Shown: piece after piece, positions 8,235 to 16,597 of the stretch | Numbering within the stretch: the first letter of the stretch is position 1 | Layout: each line of letters begins with the position of its first letter | Origin: Calditrichota bacterium | GTDB taxonomy: Bacteria > Electryoneota > AABM5-125-24 > Hatepunaeales > Hatepunaeaceae | Direction: 5' to 3' | Assembly (NCBI GenBank): GCA_018644935.1 | Contig: JABGPL010000025.1 | Coordinates: 1-47,580, forward strand | Length of the DNA stretch: 47,580 nt | The notes under the pieces: model-generated | Databases searched by the model: none | Told to the model about the DNA's origin: nothing | The model's input: the letters and a program-made list of their open reading frames with translations, nothing else | Made by a program: the position numbers and the translations under genes

Positions 8235-9362
8235 TTGTACAGATTGAAGAAGATACTAATCGTCGATGACGAAGAAACAAACAGAATTTTACTATCAGAA
8301 ATCCTTGAAACTCTGGGATATTCATCGATTAGTGTAGGAGATGGATATGCTGCACTGGAGATTCTTGATTCAACTTTTGATCTGGTGCTTCTGGATGTCA
8401 TGTTAGGGTCGATGAACGGGTATGAGGTGGCTCAGAGGATTCGGAATTCCACAGGAATTTCGGATTTGCCAATCATAATGGTCACTGCCTTGTCTGATAA
8501 AAAAGATAGACTTCGGGCTGTTGAAGTAGGTGCAAATGACTTCATCACAAAACCAATTGATATCATTGAACTACGCCTGAGAGCTGAATCTCTGTTGAAA
8601 ATGAAGGACGCTCAGGATGAAATAAAGCGTCACAGATCGGAGTTAGAGCAAACTGTCCGAGAGCGAACGCAGACTCTTCGGCAAACTCTTAGAGAAGTAA
8701 CAGAAGCAAGGCAGAAGACTTACGAAGCTCAGTTAGAGACCATAAATCGATTAGCTCTTGCGGCTGAACTCAAGGATAGAGACACATCTTTGCATATCAA
8801 AAGGATGAGTAAAATCTGTGGCATTCTCGCGAGAGGGATGGGTTTGAGTGAAAATGACGTTGAGCTTGTGGAGAGAGCTTCACCAATGCATGATGTTGGC
8901 AAAATTGGTATTCCTGATTCGATATTGCTAAAGCCGGGAAAACTTAATAAAAATGAACGAGAGCAAATGAATAAACACTCAGTTATTGGAGCACGAATTC
9001 TCGGTGGTTCCTCATCTGATTTATTACAAGCTGGCGAAGTATTTGCTCTAACGCACCATGAAAGGTGGGATGGTGCTGGTTATCCATATGGACTTGCTCG
9101 CGAGAAGATTCCTATCTGGGGGAGAATTACCGCAGTCGCTGATGTGTTCGATGCATTGACGAATGTTAGACCATACAAGAAAGCCCATTCTAATGAGAGT
9201 GCACTGTCCAGATTGAAGGAGGACAGTGGTACCCACTTCGACCCGGATGTTATCGATGTTTTCTTTTTAAATCTTATGGAGATACTCAATGTCCAAAATA
9301 AATACAATGACACAACAGTTATTGATACTCCAGAAAAAAGATTTCACCCTGATGTTTATTGA
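8235..9362 (+). CDS. response regulator with HD-GYP output domain
   Basis: A 375-residue two-domain signalling protein. Residues 5-125 form a CheY-like receiver with acidic pair Asp11-Asp12, phospho-acceptor Asp54 (LVLLDVML) and conserved Lys in ITKP. A coiled-coil-like linker (about 130-165) leads to an HD-GYP phosphodiesterase domain. That domain shows HDVGKIGIPD, the later histidine pair HH in THHERWDGAGYP and the GYP triplet. It should hydrolyse cyclic di-GMP when phosphorylated. No histidine kinase is adjacent. No ATG is available at the front; TTG at 8235 or TTG at 8244 must start it. It diverges from the glycosyltransferase operon, with a 190-base shared upstream region. Confidence 0.9.
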   Translation: MYRLKKILIVDDEETNRILLSEILETLGYSSISVGDGYAALEILDSTFDLVLLDVMLGSMNGYEVAQRIRNSTGISDLPIIMVTALSDKKDRLRAVEVGANDFITKPIDIIELRLRAESLLKMKDAQDEIKRHRSELEQTVRERTQTLRQTLREVTEARQKTYEAQLETINRLALAAELKDRDTSLHIKRMSKICGILARGMGLSENDVELVERASPMHDVGKIGIPDSILLKPGKLNKNEREQMNKHSVIGARILGGSSSDLLQAGEVFALTHHERWDGAGYPYGLAREKIPIWGRITAVADVFDALTNVRPYKKAHSNESALSRLKEDSGTHFDPDVIDVFFLNLMEILNVQNKYNDTTVIDTPEKRFHPDVY

Positions 9363-9435
9363 CTTTGAGAATATAGTGTTTATGTCAGTTAATCTTTCAA
9401 GTTGTATGAATTAATAATCTTAACTGATTATTTTG

Positions 9436-9464
9436 TTGACAGGTCATATTTTTCTTGTTATATT
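9436..9464 (+). promoter_or_regulatory. sigma-70-type promoter upstream of murI
   Basis: A perfect -35 hexamer TTGACA (9436-9441) is separated by exactly 17 bases from TATATT (9459-9464), one base from the consensus -10. Transcription would start near 9471, leaving a leader of roughly 190 bases before the glutamate racemase gene. This is one of the best promoter matches in the window. Confidence 0.7.
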
Positions 9465-9503
9465 GGTGGTGATGAGTTCTGTATTATTCCAATCCCGGTA
9501 CAT

Positions 9504-9532
9504 GTAAGCAAGCCAATTGTATGGCTTGTTAC
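9504..9532 (+). other. leader hairpin downstream of the murI promoter
   Basis: GTAA-g-CAAGCC pairs with GGCTTG-TTAC around an 8-base loop, giving ten base pairs with one bulged G. It lies 40 bases past the promoter -10 box. It has no following T-run, so it may be a structured leader element rather than a terminator. A related small hairpin (AAGCC/GGCTT, 10497-10510) lies just after murI. Confidence 0.4.
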
Positions 9533-9657
9533 GTCGAAAATTACGAAGACAGAAGGATTCAATAAGTAATGTTGTTCAAGCACTTAGTCAAATAAATCGG
9601 AAAATTGAGTGTGGACACCTTCCAGACAACCATTAAATCGTAGTTTTTCCAGGTCTC

Positions 9658-10479
9658 ATAACCAACACAAATGATCAACCCATCGGGATTTTTGATTCCG
9701 GTATAGGTGGTTTGACAGTTGCTCAAGCCATCCACAAACGTCTTCCAGGTGAGGATATACTTTACCTTGGCGATACAGCAAGAGTTCCCTACGGCGTAAA
9801 GTCAATTTCGACTATTAAAAGATATGCGCTTGAATCTACTCTATTCCTGCTTAACAAGGGTGTCAAACTTGTCGTTGTTGCGTGTAACACCGTTTCTGCT
9901 GTAGCACTATCCCATCTTAGAGAATTGTTAAGAGCCCCACTTATAGGAGTTCTTGATCCGGGGGTTAAAGCTGCACTTAATGTTTCAGATAACGGACGAA
10001 TCGGAATAATCGGCACTCCATCGACAATTCAATCTCAGGGATATCAGAGTCGTTTGAAGGCTTTAAATTCAAATGTTCAGGCCTTCGCTAAGGCATGTCC
10101 GTTGCTTGTACCGATGGCAGAAGAGGAACGACTTGAAGGTGAAATTGCAGAGTTAGTTATTAGGGATTATTTAAGCTCTTTTAGTGAAGTACAAATTGAT
10201 ACATTAATACTGGGCTGCACACATTATCCGCTCTTTAAACCGGTGATAAAACATGTTATCGGGGAATCAGTAAGCATAGTCGATTCAGCAGAAACCACAG
10301 CATTTGAAGTTGAGGATGTCCTGCTGCGAGAGAGTTTAATCAGGACTCATGGTAAGGGTGAAGTACAGTGCTTTGTTACAGATACACCAGATCGTTTCCG
10401 TTTATTGGCAAAAACATTTTTCGGATCAGATTTGCGTCGAGTTCAGCGTGAAACGCTAAATTCAATTGTTTCAGAGTAA
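9658..10479 (+). CDS. murI: glutamate racemase, no canonical start codon visible
   Basis: MurI interconverts L- and D-glutamate for peptidoglycan. The N-terminal IGIFDSGIGGLTV carries the catalytic-site Asp-Ser. The two catalytic cysteines are in VACNT and LGCTHYPL, and YLGDTARVPYG is conserved. The first usual start in frame is TTG at 9712, which lies after the essential DSG motif, so translation must begin earlier. The frame is open back to a TAA at 9634 and holds no ATG, GTG or TTG upstream of 9712. Candidates are ATA at 9658 (after AGG), ATC at 9682 or ATT at 9688. Alternatively a one-base indel separates the frame from the ATG at 9671. The start given here is therefore provisional. Length from 9658 is about 273 residues, normal for the family. 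Confidence 0.85.
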   Translation: MTNTNDQPIGIFDSGIGGLTVAQAIHKRLPGEDILYLGDTARVPYGVKSISTIKRYALESTLFLLNKGVKLVVVACNTVSAVALSHLRELLRAPLIGVLDPGVKAALNVSDNGRIGIIGTPSTIQSQGYQSRLKALNSNVQAFAKACPLLVPMAEEERLEGEIAELVIRDYLSSFSEVQIDTLILGCTHYPLFKPVIKHVIGESVSIVDSAETTAFEVEDVLLRESLIRTHGKGEVQCFVTDTPDRFRLLAKTFFGSDLRRVQRETLNSIVSE

Positions 10480-10767
10480 ATATTAGAAATGATGATAAGC
10501 CAATCGGCTTGATCGTTGGAAGTATCAGAATCATCAGGTAACTTGAGAAAATCTTCTCTTCCCAGCATGATCCAATCTGAGTGATTTGATTCATGTTTCA
10601 AATAAGATTTCGAGATCCAGAACATTTAACAAAAAACAGATCCTTTCAAACAAAAAGTTTAGTAATTCTAATTCATAACCTGTAAACGGGGCATATTTTT
10701 TGCCACATTTATATTTCTTGCTGGTTATCTGAATGAGATAAAAAAAAACATAAAACAAAGATGGTAC
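10480..10767. other. intergenic region between murI and rho
   Basis: About 290 bases without a supportable gene. A small hairpin AAGCC/GGCTT (10497-10510) follows murI but lacks a T-run. The last 80 bases are very AT-rich, with an A-run at 10740-10749 just before rho, and probably hold the rho promoter and an unstructured leader. Rho leaders are often autoregulated, but I see no clear site. Confidence 0.4.
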
Positions 10768-12213
10768 ATGAAAGAACGAAATTACCCAAATCCTCCTGAT
10801 CGTCGATATAGGCAAAATAATGATTCGACTCCAGGAAACCCACCTCGTCGACCCCGTGTCGCTCCTCGGAACTTCCAGAATCCTACACCCCCGGTGGAGA
10901 CAGACAGCTACGAGGATATTTACACAGAACCAGCTCGCAATGATGCAGGTGCCAATGGGCAGGTTCTCGATTTGACTCAACTGAAAGAGATGAAAATCGA
11001 TGAACTGAATAAAATTGCGAGAGGATTATCTATACCCGCCTTCAGTGGTATGCCTCGCCAAGATCTGGTTTTTAAAATTCTTGAGAAACAATCTGAAACT
11101 GTAGGATTGGCGTTTGCGAGTGGAGTTCTGGAAGTCTTACCAGATGGCTATGGCTTTTTGAGATCGCCAAAATCAAACTTCCTTCCAGGTCCTGATGATA
11201 TTTATGTCTCTCCATCTCAGATAAAGAGATTTGGCCTGCGAAAGGGGCATCTTGTTTCAGGTCAGATTCGGCCGCCAAAAGATTCAGAACGCTTTTTCGC
11301 CTTATTGCGTGTCGAAGCAGTGAACTTTGAAAGTCCTGATTTGACTCGAGATAAGATACTCTTTGACAACCTCACTCCTTATTTCCCAACTGAAAAATTC
11401 AACCTTGAAGAAAAAGTCAATATCCCTTCAATGCGGATTATGGACATTTTCGCACCTATCGGTAAAGGACAGAGAGGTCTAATTGTTTCGCAGCCACGAA
11501 CAGGAAAAACAATTTTCCTCCAACAACTGGCAAATGCTATTGCAGAGAATCATCCGGAAGTTCACCTTGTCGTACTGCTAATTGATGAACGACCTGAAGA
11601 GGTGACTGAGATGGAGCGAACGGTTGACGGAGAAGTTATTGCCTCCACGTTTGATGAGAAGCCTGAACGCCATGTCCAGGTTTCTAACATGGTAATCGAA
11701 AAGGCAAAACGATTGGTAGAGTATGGGAAGGATGTCGTAATTCTACTTGATTCAATCACACGTCTTGCTCGTGCTCATAACACAGTTATGCCTCATTCTG
11801 GGCGGATTCTCTCCGGTGGTGTAGACTCTCAAGCACTCTACGAACCGAAACGTTTCTTTGGAGCTGCAAGGAATATTGAAGGTGGTGGGTCTCTTTCCAT
11901 CATTGCAACCGCTCTTATTGATACCGGGAGTAGGATGGATGAAGTCATCTTTGAAGAGTTCAAAGGTACCGGAAATATGGAGTTAGTACTTGATCGCAAC
12001 CTGAGTGATTTGAGGATTTATCCAGCAATCGACATTAATCCATCCGGAACGAGAAAAGAAGAGCTGCTGTTTGATAAGAGCACTCTTTCAAAGATTGTGG
12101 CGTTGAGAAGCATATTGTCCGACTATAATCCCACAGAAACGATCAAATTCCTTCTTGAGCATATTAGAAGCACTAAGAATAATGCAGAGTTTTTCAAGAA
12201 AATGAACAGGTAG
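10768..12213 (+). CDS. rho: transcription termination factor Rho
   Basis: A 481-residue hexameric RNA helicase that ends transcription of untranslated RNA. The N-terminal 70 residues are a Pro/Arg/Asn-rich, probably disordered extension. Then come the Rho N-terminal helical domain ([16 protein letters not shown]) and the RNA-binding cold-shock-like domain with the GYGFLRSP motif. The ATPase core follows, with Walker A SQPRTGKT, the [13 protein letters not shown] motif, Walker [15 protein letters not shown] and the RNA-binding Q-loop region [11 protein letters not shown]. It is slightly longer than E. coli Rho because of the extension. The start is the ATG at 10768, with no strong ribosome site. 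A long hairpin follows the stop. Confidence 0.97.
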   Translation: MKERNYPNPPDRRYRQNNDSTPGNPPRRPRVAPRNFQNPTPPVETDSYEDIYTEPARNDAGANGQVLDLTQLKEMKIDELNKIARGLSIPAFSGMPRQDLVFKILEKQSETVGLAFASGVLEVLPDGYGFLRSPKSNFLPGPDDIYVSPSQIKRFGLRKGHLVSGQIRPPKDSERFFALLRVEAVNFESPDLTRDKILFDNLTPYFPTEKFNLEEKVNIPSMRIMDIFAPIGKGQRGLIVSQPRTGKTIFLQQLANAIAENHPEVHLVVLLIDERPEEVTEMERTVDGEVIASTFDEKPERHVQVSNMVIEKAKRLVEYGKDVVILLDSITRLARAHNTVMPHSGRILSGGVDSQALYEPKRFFGAARNIEGGGSLSIIATALIDTGSRMDEVIFEEFKGTGNMELVLDRNLSDLRIYPAIDINPSGTRKEELLFDKSTLSKIVALRSILSDYNPTETIKFLLEHIRSTKNNAEFFKKMNR

Positions 12214-12228
12214 ATAAGAATCGAAGAG

Positions 12229-12266
12229 AGAGCATAAAAGGTATAATAACTACTCTTTTATGCTCT
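12229..12266. terminator. hairpin terminator between convergent rho and lamin-tail genes
   Basis: AGAGCATAAAAG (12229-12240) pairs perfectly with CTTTTATGCTCT (12255-12266), 12 base pairs around a 14-base loop. The downstream plus-strand sequence is T-rich but not a solid T-run. The site lies between convergent genes and could serve both strands. Confidence 0.6.
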
Positions 12267-12342
12267 TGTTGGTTTCTATCTTTTAACACATCTTCTGAAT
12301 CGGTCTTGCAATTATCTGGTGTTTCTTTAGATCTATCTGAGT

Positions 12343-13221
12343 TCAACGAAATTGACCTGCGATCACAACGGTTGACTTTCCTGTGAAAGTTTTTCCTGAA
12401 TTCAAATCGATAGATTCAATCACCAATATATACCTGCCGATTGGAAGATGTCTGCTACTGTCATCTTTCCCATCCCATGTTACAATTGGTGATGTTGTAC
12501 CTGCGGGAATGTTGGATACAAGTCGACGAATACCTCTTCCATAAAGATTGAATATTTCTATTGTAATGCGAGAGGTTTCACATGGTAATTCAAAATGAAT
12601 ATCTGTTTGATCCTCTGTGCCATCACTATCGGGACTGAAAGGATTAGGATCTGCCCAGATTGAAACTCTCTCATCATTAGTAGCTTCCTGAAGAGAATTC
12701 ACTATACCGGCGGTATGTCCTGAAATTGCCGCGCAGAGACCCCATTTTGGTGGAATATTAGCCTCTCTATATTTGTAAATTCTCTCAAATGAGCGTCCTT
12801 TCGATACTGACATTTCGTTGCCATAATGCAGGATGTCTCGCGAATTCCCTGATGCGTCAAACAATGTCAGTCGGTCTGTATCGTTGTTAAGCGCTGCCCA
12901 ATGGGATGGTACAAATGCTGATACGGTTGAATCAAGAGATAGAATAAGCAGAGTCGATAGGTTCCTCGCAATAACAGCATAAGAAAAAGGTGGTAGCGAT
13001 TGCAGGCTGTCCGGAAATTTACAACAGTTAGCCCTCTCATCGTGAATTTCCCAATTTGATATGTCAACGGAGTGTGGATTGTTGTTATACAATTCTATCC
13101 ATTCAGCTGTTGATGCGGGATATGGCATGATTTCGGATAATACCACTGCCATCGACTCATTCCCAGAAACAATGTGAAAACAGATAGTGGATACAACAAA
13201 GATTCTTTTATAGATATTCAT
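12343..13221 (-). CDS. secreted lamin-tail-domain protein with FlgD-like C-terminal domain
   Basis: The ATG at 13221 is chosen because it begins a plausible signal peptide (MNIYKRIFVVSTICFHIVSG); an upstream ATG at 13251 adds ten residues. The mature protein opens with a lamin-tail fold (VLSEIMPYPASTAEWIELYN, then NWEIHDE), an immunoglobulin-like module common in secreted bacterial proteins. After a linker, WADPNPFSPDSDG begins a C-terminal domain of about 95 residues. Its IEIFNLYGR and WDGKDDSSRHLPIGRY motifs resemble the FlgD immunoglobulin-like domain seen at the C-termini of FCB-group surface proteins. It is probably exported and surface-anchored. The start overlaps the end of yraN by 14 bases, an unexpected operon position for a secreted protein. 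Confidence 0.75.
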   Translation of the reverse strand: MNIYKRIFVVSTICFHIVSGNESMAVVLSEIMPYPASTAEWIELYNNNPHSVDISNWEIHDERANCCKFPDSLQSLPPFSYAVIARNLSTLLILSLDSTVSAFVPSHWAALNNDTDRLTLFDASGNSRDILHYGNEMSVSKGRSFERIYKYREANIPPKWGLCAAISGHTAGIVNSLQEATNDERVSIWADPNPFSPDSDGTEDQTDIHFELPCETSRITIEIFNLYGRGIRRLVSNIPAGTTSPIVTWDGKDDSSRHLPIGRYILVIESIDLNSGKTFTGKSTVVIAGQFR

Positions 13222-13603
13222 CTGCCAGACCATCAACTTGAAATGCGTCAATTATATGATTGATTTTCCATTCATTTGAAGAAGTTGCTTTTAGTAAACA
13301 GACATCAAATCTAACACCACCATTCGGTGTACCATTCTTTTGTATGTAGTCAAGTGCGCATAAAAACAGTTTCTTCTGTTTTCTCACATCAACGCGATAA
13401 CTTATCTCAATACTGCTCATGTTTCGGGTACTTTTTACCTCAACAAAAATGAGATAGTCATTGTTTAGACAAATTAGGTCTATTTCTCCGCGTCTGGTCC
13501 GATATTTTCTATTGATTACTTCATAACCTCTGTGTGATAAATAAGCAGCAGCAACGTCTTCGGCTTGATCTCCGAATTCTTTTGGTGATTTTTGATTACT
13601 CAT
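13208..13603 (-). CDS. yraN: YraN-family (UPF0102) endonuclease-like protein
   Basis: A 131-residue protein with the restriction-endonuclease-like fold of the YraN family. GDQAEDVAAAYLSHRGYEV at the N-terminus, RTRRGEIDLI and FVEVKSTR give the conserved E-x-D-E-x-K active-site pattern. Its role is unproven; the family is suspected in recombination or DNA uptake. It lies 6 bases after rnhB and near comEC, a frequent arrangement. Length is normal. Confidence 0.9.
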   Translation of the reverse strand: MSNQKSPKEFGDQAEDVAAAYLSHRGYEVINRKYRTRRGEIDLICLNNDYLIFVEVKSTRNMSSIEISYRVDVRKQKKLFLCALDYIQKNGTPNGGVRFDVCLLKATSSNEWKINHIIDAFQVDGLADEYL

Positions 13604-13609
13604 TTTTCT

Positions 13610-14245
13610 TTATTCAAATTTAAATGCCAATTGTCGCACAGGAGAAAAGCTGTACCTGTGGTGAGGGGTGGGTCCGATTTTATTTAGAGCTGTCAAATGT
13701 GCAGCTGTTCCGTAGCCCTTATTGGATTTGAATTTATACTCCGGATATAATTTGTCTAATTTTGTCATCAAACGGTCTCTAATCACTTTTGCGACAATTG
13801 ATGCCGCTGCAACGCTCCTTGATTTCTGATCTCCTTTTACAATACACTTGAAGGGAATCATCAGTTTTTCAGGAGCCCGATTTCCATCTATCAGAATGAA
13901 TTCAGGTTCTGGCGATAATCTGTTAATTGCTCCCATCATAGCCGCCAAGGAAGCCTTTAGGATGTTGATCCGATCAATTGTACTGACTGGAATTGAATAG
14001 GCCGCATAGGACAAAGCATTCTTGATGATGATTTCAAATGCTTCATCCCTCTTAAAGGGCGTTAGCTGTTTAGAATCATTAATTTCAATTGCATCAAATC
14101 CTTCAGGAAAGACAACTGCCGCGGCGACAACCGGACCTGCGAGGCAGCCTCTACCAACTTCATCGACTCCTGCAATTAATGTGTGACCCTTCTGCGAGAA
14201 CATTTTTTCAAACTGCAGCATATCTATTTTTGACTCTTTTCTCAT
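13610..14245 (-). CDS. rnhB: ribonuclease HII
   Basis: A 211-residue enzyme that cleaves RNA in RNA-DNA hybrids and at single ribonucleotides. The motif AGVDEVGRGCLAGPVV supplies the first Asp-Glu pair of the metal site. ILIDGNR holds the next Asp, and SVAAASIVAKVIRD is the conserved helix. The C-terminal sequence GYGTAAHLTAL and PHHRYSFSPV is typical of type 2 RNase H. The gene overlaps the end of comEC by 4 bases, so it is translationally coupled. Confidence 0.96.
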   Translation of the reverse strand: MRKESKIDMLQFEKMFSQKGHTLIAGVDEVGRGCLAGPVVAAAVVFPEGFDAIEINDSKQLTPFKRDEAFEIIIKNALSYAAYSIPVSTIDRINILKASLAAMMGAINRLSPEPEFILIDGNRAPEKLMIPFKCIVKGDQKSRSVAAASIVAKVIRDRLMTKLDKLYPEYKFKSNKGYGTAAHLTALNKIGPTPHHRYSFSPVRQLAFKFE

Positions 14246-16596
14246 ATACTTCTCCCGAGAAACCAGTTCAGAAATGATGGATTATGCCAGTCTATTTGTT
14301 TCCAATTGCCATTTTCAATTGGTTCAAAAAGTATCGCTCCACTGGAGACTGTTTCCACAGTTGAGATATTCTGTTTTTTCAATCGTATTATTGTTTTTCG
14401 AATTCCTGACTCAAATCTACCTGATCTGGAAACCACTGCATACTCAGGATTAACAGCCTTCAGGAATTCGAGAGAGCTTGATTTGTTGCTTCCATGGTGG
14501 GATGTTTTAAGTAAACCGGCACTGATTTGCTGAGTTTTAATCAAAGTTTTTTCCGCTTTTTCACCAATGTCTCCAGTTAACAGGAGATTCGAAGATGAAA
14601 TAGAATCGATATGAAAAGAAATTAGGAGCACCACTGAAGCATCATTTGTTGACCAATCATTGATTCCCCGGGGCGGACTCAAGACTCTGATCTGGCATTC
14701 CGCGTAGGATGTTTTTAACTCATCACCACAGGCTACCGATTGCCAATTAAGATGTCTTAATGCTGAAATTTGCTTTAGATCCCTAAAAATTTCTGTTTCA
14801 GATCCGACCACCGTGGTTATTGCATTGTCAATGCGGAACTCTTTTATTAACTGCCCCATTCCACCAATATGATCTGCATCAGGATGAGAAGCAACAAGCA
14901 GGTCGATATTATGACAATCGAATTTATGCAGTGTGTTTACTACCGGGTTGAAACTTGTATTGTAAGGTTCTGGTCCGGCATCTATTACAAAGATACCATC
15001 ATCATGTAGTTTTACGATTACCGCATCCCCCTGACCAACATCTAAGAACCAGACTTGAATGGCAGGATTCAATTGTAAATTCTTGTTCCACATAATAGCA
15101 CTCCCTATGATGAGCAGAATTACTATGGATTTGAATAAGATCTTTCTGTTGCTGAAAGAAGACCACAAAATTGTTGATATTATGATAAATATTGACACAG
15201 GGGCGATACTGATATTTAATGTGGCTGAAACGTTCGACATGAATATCGTCATCTGTTTCCAAAGAAAAATGAGCAATTGCAGGCTTTCTGAAACGATTGA
15301 AGCTAATGTATTGGAAAAAACAGAAAAGAAAATCATTAACCATCCCCCGATGTAAACCAGAGACATCAAAGGCAGAGCGAGGATGTTAAAAATTGGGGTC
15401 GTGGGAGTAATATAGTCAAAATGGTAGGCGGTAAAGGGCATAATCATTATCGATGCTGATGCAGATATAAGCAATGGCACCAGAATAAAACGCTTAACTA
15501 ATCTGGCCATCTTACCTCGTTTTTCTGCAAAATTTCTGCCTATTCGATTGATAGGTTCACTGAATAGAACCAATCCACAGATTGCAGCAAATGAGAATTG
15601 GAACCCGACATCAAACAAATCACCCGGTCTGAAACTGAGGATTAGAACACCTGCAAATCCGATTGTATTGAGAGCCGGACTCCACCTTTTCAGGATTGGT
15701 CCCGAGATCAGTAACATTATCATGATAGCTGCCCGAAGTGTGCTGGCGCGAGGCGGAACTAGAAGCAAAAATAACATTATCCCTGCGATTGCGAACAGTA
15801 CTCGTCCCGTCAGAGATAATCGAAAAACAGCTGCCAACCCGAAGAACACTGCTGCGAGGAATCCAACATGAAGTCCCGAAAGTGCAATCAAATGCAGCAG
15901 ACCGGTGTTTTTCAGGGCATCTAAAAAAACAGGATTGATATCTCTTCGTATTCCGAGAATAAGCGCGTTCATCAGCGCTTCTTCGGATGGGATATTAGTA
16001 TTGATGGATTGGTGAATAATTTTGCGAATGCCAATTAAAACTGAGGTATTGCTTTCGTGTATAATCGGGTTGGAGTGCCTGTCAACGAAAAACTCGCCGA
16101 TATACCCATTTCGTTCGCGCCATCTTTTTAGATCAAAATCACCGGGATTTCTTCGAGGTTTAAACAGACTTAATTTTCCTGTCAGATCAATTGAACTACC
16201 CAACTCCATTGAGTTCTTATTCGTGGAAACCCTTACCCAGACCTTTTTATTAAGTGCGGTGTATTCTTCACCTTTCACCAGGAACACTTTATCTATTGGG
16301 AATGATACGGTTTTGCTGTGAACTCTTACAGGTTCGCATATTCGGCCGATTATTCTCGTGTTAAATGGTATAAAGTCTGAGGGAGGTAAGCTGGACTGGT
16401 ATATGAATGCTCCGCATGAAATCAATGCGAAGCAAATGAAGTACTGTGAGATGTTTTTGTGTTTGAATATAAATGACAGTGCGAGTGTCAATATTGTTAC
16501 TATTGCAATCGAAATAGGGGGGAGGCTAATCCAATATGCCACCGATATCCCTATTGACAGCAAAATCAAAACCTTGACCGAAGGTAGCGGTTTCAA
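14242..16596 (-). CDS. comEC: ComEC/Rec2-family DNA uptake protein
   Basis: A 784-residue polytopic inner-membrane protein expected to form the channel for transforming DNA. The order is as in full-length ComEC. Two N-terminal membrane helices come first, then an OB-like periplasmic domain (about residues 80-180). The competence membrane domain follows, with LIALSGLHVGFLAAVFF and many helices to about residue 500. A C-terminal metallo-beta-lactamase-like domain shows FLDVGQGDAVIV, IDAG, SHPDADHIGG and SHHGSNKSS. The His/Asp metal ligands are present, so the nuclease-like domain looks intact. No ComEA or ComF is in the window. It starts one base after nfeD ends and overlaps rnhB. Confidence 0.95.
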   Translation of the reverse strand: MKPLPSVKVLILLSIGISVAYWISLPPISIAIVTILTLALSFIFKHKNISQYFICFALISCGAFIYQSSLPPSDFIPFNTRIIGRICEPVRVHSKTVSFPIDKVFLVKGEEYTALNKKVWVRVSTNKNSMELGSSIDLTGKLSLFKPRRNPGDFDLKRWRERNGYIGEFFVDRHSNPIIHESNTSVLIGIRKIIHQSINTNIPSEEALMNALILGIRRDINPVFLDALKNTGLLHLIALSGLHVGFLAAVFFGLAAVFRLSLTGRVLFAIAGIMLFLLLVPPRASTLRAAIMIMLLISGPILKRWSPALNTIGFAGVLILSFRPGDLFDVGFQFSFAAICGLVLFSEPINRIGRNFAEKRGKMARLVKRFILVPLLISASASIMIMPFTAYHFDYITPTTPIFNILALPLMSLVYIGGWLMIFFSVFSNTLASIVSESLQLLIFLWKQMTIFMSNVSATLNISIAPVSIFIIISTILWSSFSNRKILFKSIVILLIIGSAIMWNKNLQLNPAIQVWFLDVGQGDAVIVKLHDDGIFVIDAGPEPYNTSFNPVVNTLHKFDCHNIDLLVASHPDADHIGGMGQLIKEFRIDNAITTVVGSETEIFRDLKQISALRHLNWQSVACGDELKTSYAECQIRVLSPPRGINDWSTNDASVVLLISFHIDSISSSNLLLTGDIGEKAEKTLIKTQQISAGLLKTSHHGSNKSSSLEFLKAVNPEYAVVSRSGRFESGIRKTIIRLKKQNISTVETVSSGAILFEPIENGNWKQIDWHNPSFLNWFLGRSI

Positions 16597-16597
16597 T

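Larger units (their letters stand above)
9363..9657. other. intergenic region with promoter and hairpin before murI
   Basis: About 295 bases hold no convincing gene. They contain a strong promoter-like pair at 9436-9464 and a stable hairpin at 9504-9532, described separately. The remainder has only very short open frames in all directions. Confidence 0.5.

Noticed and set aside
10591-10980. 129-residue minus-strand frame over the rho leader
   Set aside because: It overlaps the N-terminus of rho, has no recognisable features and is best explained as an antisense shadow.
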